From contig CAAGNL010000306.1 in NCBI GenBank assembly GCA_900771305.1, forward strand, positions 1 through 10,830: a stretch of DNA of 10,830 nt. The letters run 5' to 3'. The notes below the pieces were generated by a model. That model saw only the letters and a program-made list of their open reading frames with translations, did no database searches and was not told the origin of the DNA. The position numbers and the translations under genes were made by a program. Shown here piece after piece: positions 6,646-10,830 of this stretch. This DNA is from Kiritimatiellia bacterium (GTDB lineage Bacteria; Verrucomicrobiota; Kiritimatiellia; RFP12; UBA1067). Position 1 is the first letter of the stretch. Each line of letters starts with the position of its first letter.

Positions 6646-7215
6646 TCAGTTCTTCTTGTTGCCGCGAGACTTCGGGGTCGCGGTCGTCACGGCGTCCACG
6701 GCGGGTTTCGGATGCTGAGCGGCCTCGTCCGGCAGTTCCAGTCCCTTCTGGGACCAGATGCCGCGCTTCGCCGCCTTCGCCGACGCCTCGGCCTTTGCAT
6801 AGGCGGGCGGAAGTTCGACCTTCGTACAGCGCCAGGCGAGACCGGCCTTTAGCATCGTAAGCGATAGATTCTGTCGCCCCAGGATGACGGTTCCCCACGG
6901 ATAGCCGACCTCGTTCTTCCGGTCCCAGGTCACGCGGACGTTCTCCCGGGCGACCAGATCGTCCAGGAACGTCTTGGCCTTCGCCCCCCAGGGCTCCGTT
7001 TTGGGAAAGGCATCAATACCGAAGAGGCGGACGATGTGGGGGATGTTGTCACCACCCAACACCGTGATCGTCTCACCATTGAGCGCGTCAAGCGCCTTGC
7101 CATCAAGGGACATCGTTCCCGCTGGTTGAGACTTCGAAACGGCCTTGGACGCCGACAGTGCCGCAGATGCGGCAAAAACGGCTCCAACAGCCAGCAATGT
7201 GAGAGTTCGCTTCAT
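6646..7215 (-). CDS. Exported staphylococcal-nuclease-fold (SNase/TNase-like) protein, probably catalytically impaired
   Basis: This 189-residue protein has a signal peptide (MKRTLTLLAVGAVFAASAALSA) and an SNase OB-fold at about 38-155, recognised from NGETITVL, IVRLFGIDAF, the EPWGAKAKTFLDDLV segment, LTMLKAGLAWRC and AEASAKAAKRGIW. A Lys/Pro/Thr-rich tail follows. Active nucleases of this family need Asp21, Arg35, Asp40, Glu43 and Arg87 (S. aureus numbering). Here Arg35 and Asp40 are kept (R63, D68). The DGDT motif is NGET (E48 in place of Asp21), Glu43 is replaced by P71 in AFPK, and the YGR Arg87 position is Y105 (VGYPWG). The usual calcium-dependent DNA/RNA cleavage is therefore doubtful; it may bind nucleic acid or another ligand. 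It is first in an operon with the glycosidase-like and antiporter genes, behind an extended -10 box 8 nt before the ATG, with no Shine-Dalgarno. Confidence 0.85.
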   Translation of the reverse strand: MKRTLTLLAVGAVFAASAALSASKAVSKSQPAGTMSLDGKALDALNGETITVLGGDNIPHIVRLFGIDAFPKTEPWGAKAKTFLDDLVARENVRVTWDRKNEVGYPWGTVILGRQNLSLTMLKAGLAWRCTKVELPPAYAKAEASAKAAKRGIWSQKGLELPDEAAQHPKPAVDAVTTATPKSRGNKKN

Positions 7216-7223
7216 TGGCGGCT

Positions 7224-7232
7224 ATTATATCA
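7224..7232 (-). promoter_or_regulatory. Extended -10 promoter (TGATATAAT) ahead of the SNase-like operon
   Basis: TGATATAAT on the minus strand ends 8 nt before the ATG at 7215. The expected +1 is about 7217, leaving about 2 nt of leader. The possible -35 (TTGGGG at an 18-nt spacing) is weak, as expected for extended -10 promoters. It marks the break between the exporter/GH105 operon and the SNase-like operon. Confidence 0.7.
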
Positions 7233-7257
7233 CAAACGAACGCCGCTCCCCAAGAGC

Positions 7258-7443
7258 CTAACGTCCGTCCGAGTTCCTGGGGAATTCCTCGTTACGTGAC
7301 GTGCACGGCGCCAAGACGATGACGTTCTTGTCGTCCAGAAGCGTCGCAGTGGGACGAACGGTGACGGCCGAACAGGCAATCGCCGCCAAGGCGACAACAC
7401 TCAGTGAGAAAGATCTCTCCTTATCGAACCGCGGGAACAGCAC
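7258..7443 (-). CDS. Small lipoprotein-like exported protein
   Basis: This is a 61-codon ORF starting with GTG. The start is chosen because GGAGG (7450-7454) lies exactly 6 nt upstream; a second GTG at 7461 lacks such a site. Residues 1-10 carry Arg, Lys and Arg; residues about 11-22 are hydrophobic (FSLSVVALAAIAC) and end in A-I-A-C, a near-lipobox, giving a mature chain of about 40 residues with one more Cys. Third codon positions are mostly G or C, as in the real genes here. It overlaps the last 23 nt of the GH105 gene, which suggests translational coupling as the last gene of that operon. There is no family match that I recognise. It is either a small lipoprotein or a chance ORF; I favour a gene. 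Confidence 0.45.
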   Translation of the reverse strand: MLFPRFDKERSFSLSVVALAAIACSAVTVRPTATLLDDKNVIVLAPCTSRNEEFPRNSDGR

Positions 7444-9367
7444 AGGCTTCCTCCAGTGCACGTATCGTGCGAAGCGACCACTGTTCCTGCGAGACGCACG
7501 CCCCTCGCACGGATGAATCCTCGCCCACCTGCCAGATGAACACCTCTCTCGACGTCAAATGGCGAACCAGCGCCAGCTCTCCTGCACCCGCCGTCTGGAT
7601 TTCAGACGGAGCTCGCGTGCACACGGCGCGGAAAAGGGTGTTGGACCGTCCCTCCTCAACAGCGCATGTCATCCATCCTCTCCTGGGACGGGCCACCGTC
7701 TCGCCCTCTCCAATCGAAAGAACAGGGCCTCCAACAATCTCCTCGGCCCCTTCGATCGAGAACTCCGACCGGCAGAGTGCGAACCGATCCATCCGGTCCT
7801 GCTGCACGCGGCGCCGTTCCGTCACGCGGACGCCACCACCACAGTCGACCGGCGGAAACTCGTACTCGACGACCGAACGAACCGGGCCCTCCACCACCAC
7901 GCGATGAGACGACGGTGCGCCGGCACGATACGATCGCCCTTCCCGGACGAAGGCGAGAGTCGCCTCCGCTGTCGCCTTGACGGGTCTATCGGCAGACCTC
8001 AAGGTCGGATCCGAGAACACGCGCACCACGCGCGGCACGCCAGCACCCAACGCCACGCGGAAGAGCAGCATGTCCGGAACGCCGTCTGCATCCTCATCCC
8101 AAAGCTGGGAGGGCAGGATCGATCCGTCCCGTTCATCGAAGACAACGAGGGCGCTCTTCGTGGGAAGCAGACCCTCCACCCGAACCTGTGCCGTCAGGAC
8201 GCCGAAGTGGTCCTGCGGGCCGATCTGAAGTCGTTTCGCCTCGGGATGAGCTTTGCAGATCAGGTGCTTGCGGATCTCCGTTGCGGCGAGCAGATACCCA
8301 CCGACGGCATAGAGCGCCGTGGAATCAACGCCATAGTTCGCGGCGGGGCCGGTGGCGGCCTGCTGCACCCAGCCAAGGGCTCCGTCAGGGGAGACATTCC
8401 GGCACATTACCGACCAGGCCTTCTTCACCCTCGGAAGATAGTCCGCCTCGTCGAGAAGGCCTTCGTTGACGCCCCACATCAGGGCGTAGCAGAACAAGGA
8501 CGTCACGCTCATCTCGGGCAGATCGGGATCCTGTCCATCCAGCAGATTCGGTCCCCACGCCCCATCCTCGCGCTGGAGCGTCTTCACCTTTGCGCACATC
8601 TCGCGGTAGAGATCAACGAAAAGCGGCCGCGACTTCAGATGAGGGGGGAGCTCACGGATGACGAGCGGGAGCCCGCCAAGAACCCAGCCATTGCCCCTCC
8701 CCCAGAAAACTTTCAAGCTGTTTGCGGACCGCTTCTCGCGGACAGGAAAGTCCCGGTAGAAGAGATTGTGTTCACGGTCGTAGAGGCGGGCGATCGTCGC
8801 GCGGTATTCGCCGATTAGAAAGTCCCGATAGCGGTCCTCGCCCGTCAACGAGGCAAGCTTCGCCCAGACCGGCGGCGACATGAAGAGCGCATCGCACCAG
8901 GACCAGCGCAGGGGATTCGAGCTGAAACGTCCATTGGCGGTGCGCTGGACCACAGGCGCCCGCGAACGATTCTCCAACACGTAGTCGAAAACTCCGCGCG
9001 TACCCGCGAGGGCCGCAGAGGAGTCGTCGTGCCGAGCCAGCTCAAGCCAGGCCTGGCCAATGCAGTGCGTCTCGGCGAAGAACGGCCGTCCACCGTCAAG
9101 ACGCCACGAATAGTTCCTCCCCTCCTCCCGTAGCGTCTCCAGGTAGGGCAGATCCGGATGCGCCAGAGCAAAGGCCACGAGCCCCGAATAGAACACACCA
9201 TACGTCCAGTCCCTGTGGTTGGCGAGCGTGGGGTGCCGCAGCGCGAACTCCGTCACGCATACACCGTTCGAAGCGATGACGTCAAGCTCCCAGGAATCGG
9301 GAGCCGCAACGGCAACGCCCCCCAGGAGAAGCAGGGCCCCTGCGCTGGTCAGGATGCGGCTACTCAT
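7421..9367 (-). CDS. Secreted GH105-type unsaturated glycosyl hydrolase fused to a DUF4861-like C-terminal region
   Basis: This 648-residue protein has a signal peptide (residues 1 to about 21, ending AVA). Residues about 25-370 form an (alpha/alpha)6 barrel of the GH88/GH105 type: WCDALFMSPPVW (157-168) carries the likely catalytic Asp D159 (YteR Asp143), FWGRGNGWVLGGL (221-233) is the typical barrel motif, and DGAWG (268-272) and GWVQQ (332-336) are further repeats. Such enzymes hydrate and cleave unsaturated uronic acids left by polysaccharide lyases. The second conserved acidic site (YteR Asp88) appears to be E99 in AETHCIGQ. Residues about 370-648 resemble DUF4861: DERDGSILPSQLWDED (411-426), VEGPVRSVVEYEF (492-504). 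The central block of full DUF4861 seems missing. The ATG at 9367 overlaps the exporter permease stop by 8 nt without a Shine-Dalgarno, so translation is probably coupled. GH105 call strong; DUF4861-like call moderate. Confidence 0.85.
   Translation of the reverse strand: MSSRILTSAGALLLLGGVAVAAPDSWELDVIASNGVCVTEFALRHPTLANHRDWTYGVFYSGLVAFALAHPDLPYLETLREEGRNYSWRLDGGRPFFAETHCIGQAWLELARHDDSSAALAGTRGVFDYVLENRSRAPVVQRTANGRFSSNPLRWSWCDALFMSPPVWAKLASLTGEDRYRDFLIGEYRATIARLYDREHNLFYRDFPVREKRSANSLKVFWGRGNGWVLGGLPLVIRELPPHLKSRPLFVDLYREMCAKVKTLQREDGAWGPNLLDGQDPDLPEMSVTSLFCYALMWGVNEGLLDEADYLPRVKKAWSVMCRNVSPDGALGWVQQAATGPAANYGVDSTALYAVGGYLLAATEIRKHLICKAHPEAKRLQIGPQDHFGVLTAQVRVEGLLPTKSALVVFDERDGSILPSQLWDEDADGVPDMLLFRVALGAGVPRVVRVFSDPTLRSADRPVKATAEATLAFVREGRSYRAGAPSSHRVVVEGPVRSVVEYEFPPVDCGGGVRVTERRRVQQDRMDRFALCRSEFSIEGAEEIVGGPVLSIGEGETVARPRRGWMTCAVEEGRSNTLFRAVCTRAPSEIQTAGAGELALVRHLTSREVFIWQVGEDSSVRGACVSQEQWSLRTIRALEEACAVPAVR
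7450..7454 (-). promoter_or_regulatory. Ribosome binding site inside the GH105 gene for the small lipoprotein-like ORF
   Basis: GGAGG on the minus strand sits 6 nt before the GTG at 7443 and lies within the last codons of the GH105 gene. It decides the start of the small ORF over the GTG at 7461. Confidence 0.45.
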
Positions 9368-10589
9368 AGCGCAGGCAGTCGATTGGGTTCAGCCGACTCG
9401 CACGCCACGCGGGATAGAACCCGAAGAAGAGTCCGACCACGGTCGAAATCAGGAAGGCGTACACGGCCGAAGTCGGCTGAATGAGCACCGGCCAGCCGGC
9501 AAGGCCGCCGACGGCGTAGGACGCGCCGATTCCGATCACGACGCCCGCGAAACCTCCCACCGTCGAGAGCACGATGGCCTCGAGCACGAACTGCGTGAGA
9601 ATGTTCGCGGGGGTGGCGCCGATGGACATGCGCAGACCGATCTCGCGAATGCGCTCGGTGACGGAGACGAGCATGATGTTCATGATGCCGATGCCGCCCA
9701 CGACGAGCGTGATCACCGAGAAGACGAGCAGCAGCACGCCGACGATTCCCGTGACAGAGCCGATTGTGTTCATGAGCTCGGTCGTGTCGCGCGTCTCGAA
9801 GTCGTTGTCCTGATAGTCCGCGAGATGGTGCCGCTGGCGCAGGAGCGCCCCCACCTCGCGCTTCGCCTCGTCCAGATCGTCCATCGAGACGAGGGAGATG
9901 TTCATCATGTTGATGTTGTTGAACTTCGACCGCTGGAGATAGCGGTGAACGCTCGTGTACGGGGCCATCACCACGTCGTCCTGGTCCTGGCCCCAGTTGT
10001 TCGCGCCTTTCGAGCCGAGCACGCCGACGACCTTGAACGTGATGTTCTTCAGGCGAATCGTCTTGCCGACGGGATCGTCCTCCTCCGCAAAGAGGTTCCC
10101 CCGCACTGTCGTGCCGATTACGCAGACGCGTGCGCAGGCCCGCGTCTCCTCGTCCGTGAAAAAGCGGCCGTCCGTAACGTCCCACTTGCTGATCTGCTGG
10201 ATGTCTGTGGCGACGCCCTGCACGTTCCCGGACCAGTTTTTCGCGCCGTACATCATCTGCACGGTCGTGCGGATCTGGGGACTCACGCCCTTCACGAGGC
10301 CGGCGAGCTCGCGCTGGATCGCCTCGGCGTCGCCCGCGGTCATCGTCTGGCCCTGTCCCATACCGCCGGAGACCGGCCCATGGTTGCGCCGCTCGGGGAA
10401 CACCATCATCAGGTTGTCACCCATGGACGAGATCTCCTTGACCATCATCGTCTTCGCGCCCTGGCCGATCGCCATCGCGAGGATGACGGCCACGATGCCG
10501 ATGCCGATGCCGAGACAGCTGAGGAAGGACCGCACGGGGTTGCGTCCGAGCGACATCAACGCCACGCGGAAGATCATGAGCGGATTCAT
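9360..10589 (-). CDS. MacB-type ABC exporter permease (FtsX family)
   Basis: This 409-residue inner-membrane protein has the MacB/FtsX-type permease layout: an N-terminal helix (about 24-43), a large periplasmic domain (about 44-278), then three helices (about 281-303, 329-355, 372-394). Family signatures are LGIGIGIVAVI near the first helix, GGIGIMNIMLVSVTERIREIGLRMSIGA (298-325) and the C-terminal PAWRASRLNPIDCLRYE. Members work as dimers with an ATPase that drives periplasmic movement to push out peptides, toxins or lipoproteins. ATG at 10589 overlaps the ATPase stop (ATGA), and AAGGAGG lies 7 nt upstream, so the two subunits are made together. In Gram-negative bacteria a MacA-type adaptor is expected upstream and lies outside the window. 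Cargo is not readable. The coupling to a secreted GH105 enzyme downstream is unusual. Confidence 0.93.
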   Translation of the reverse strand: MNPLMIFRVALMSLGRNPVRSFLSCLGIGIGIVAVILAMAIGQGAKTMMVKEISSMGDNLMMVFPERRNHGPVSGGMGQGQTMTAGDAEAIQRELAGLVKGVSPQIRTTVQMMYGAKNWSGNVQGVATDIQQISKWDVTDGRFFTDEETRACARVCVIGTTVRGNLFAEEDDPVGKTIRLKNITFKVVGVLGSKGANNWGQDQDDVVMAPYTSVHRYLQRSKFNNINMMNISLVSMDDLDEAKREVGALLRQRHHLADYQDNDFETRDTTELMNTIGSVTGIVGVLLLVFSVITLVVGGIGIMNIMLVSVTERIREIGLRMSIGATPANILTQFVLEAIVLSTVGGFAGVVIGIGASYAVGGLAGWPVLIQPTSAVYAFLISTVVGLFFGFYPAWRASRLNPIDCLRYE

Positions 10590-10830
10590 GCCAGAGCCTC
10601 CTTCACGAGACGGGCCACCTCGTCCTGCGTCTTCGGAACGCCGCCGTCGGCGACGTCATCGCGCATGACATGTCCGTCGCGCATGACCACGTGGCGGCGG
10701 GCATAGGCCGCGATATCGTCCTCGTGCGTGACCATGACGATGGTGATTCCCTCGCGCGAAAGCTCGGAAAAAAGCTTCATCACCTCGATGGAACTCTTCG
10801 TATCCAGGTTTCCCGTAGGCTCGTCCGCAA
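10586..10830 (-). CDS. MacB-type ABC exporter ATP-binding subunit, C-terminal part only
   Basis: Only the last 80 codons are present; the 5' part lies beyond 10830. They start at the Walker B region (ADEPTGNLDTKSS, with the catalytic Glu in DEP and the D-loop NLD), followed by the switch His in VMVTHEDDIAAYARR and the short C-terminal tail. DEPTGNLD with a compact tail is typical of the LolD/MacB/FtsE exporter ATPases, which partner FtsX-fold permeases. The permease start overlaps this stop by 4 nt (ATGA), so they form one transporter. Walker A and the signature motif cannot be checked in this window. Confidence 0.92.
   Translation of the reverse strand, partial: ADEPTGNLDTKSSIEVMKLFSELSREGITIVMVTHEDDIAAYARRHVVMRDGHVMRDDVADGGVPKTQDEVARLVKEALA
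10597..10603 (-). promoter_or_regulatory. Strong Shine-Dalgarno (AAGGAGG) of the exporter permease gene
   Basis: AAGGAGG on the minus strand lies 7 nt before the ATG at 10589, inside the 3' end of the ATPase gene. It fixes the permease start and shows that internal operon genes here use classical ribosome binding sites. Confidence 0.75.

Noticed and set aside
9219..10706. A 495-codon open frame on the plus strand opposite the exporter permease
   Set aside because: Low-complexity His/Asp/Arg composition, no domain, and it spans two real genes on the other strand.
1..10830. CRISPR array, tRNA, rRNA, transposase, integrase or attachment site
   Set aside because: I saw no spaced direct repeats, cloverleaf, rRNA-like or transposase-like sequence on either strand. 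The only mobility hint is the base composition of the island at 872-2715.

Overview
All genes I can support lie on the minus strand, so the window reads from right (10830) to left (1). Most of it is GC-rich, uses GC-ending codons and encodes exported proteins. The carbohydrate enzymes (a GH105-type hydrolase fused to a DUF4861-like region, and a DUF5696/GH101-like enzyme), the Kef-type antiporter and a small EF-hand exported protein beside a membrane protein fit a polysaccharide-degrading member of the PVC superphylum. Kiritimatiellota/Verrucomicrobiota is my best guess. This is inference from gene content; there is no marker gene or rRNA here.

Layout in transcription order. (1) 10830-7258: an operon of a MacB-type ABC exporter ATPase (partial), its FtsX-fold permease, a secreted GH105+DUF4861-like enzyme, and a small lipoprotein-like ORF; every junction overlaps. 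(2) 7232-2716: an extended -10 promoter drives a secreted SNase-fold protein that has lost key catalytic residues, then a secreted TIM-barrel glycosidase-like protein, then a Kef-type cation:proton antiporter. Both gaps are exactly 18 nt. (3) 2715-934: an AT-richer island. It holds a promoter-like site, an inverted repeat, and a 498-codon gene for the linker and cleavage part of an AlwI/BspD6I-type restriction endonuclease joined to a LexA/UmuD-like S24 domain. The sequence-recognition half expected at the N-terminus is absent, and no methyltransferase is visible. (4) 863-1: a second extended -10 promoter drives an exported EF-hand protein and the start of a two-helix membrane protein.

The most interesting object is the nuclease-S24 protein. 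All four BspD6I-type catalytic acidic residues are kept, the S24 Ser/Lys pair is kept, and a Cys-Gly dipeptide sits about as far before the active-site Ser as the self-cleavage sites of UmuD, LexA and lambda CI do. It could be a nuclease released by RecA-stimulated self-cleavage, or a 5'-deleted relic of a full-length enzyme; residual homology in frame upstream of its TTG start favours truncation. A second theme is translation start type: the two genes lying directly behind TGnTATAAT promoters have almost no room for a 5' UTR and no Shine-Dalgarno, whereas several internal operon genes have clear ones.
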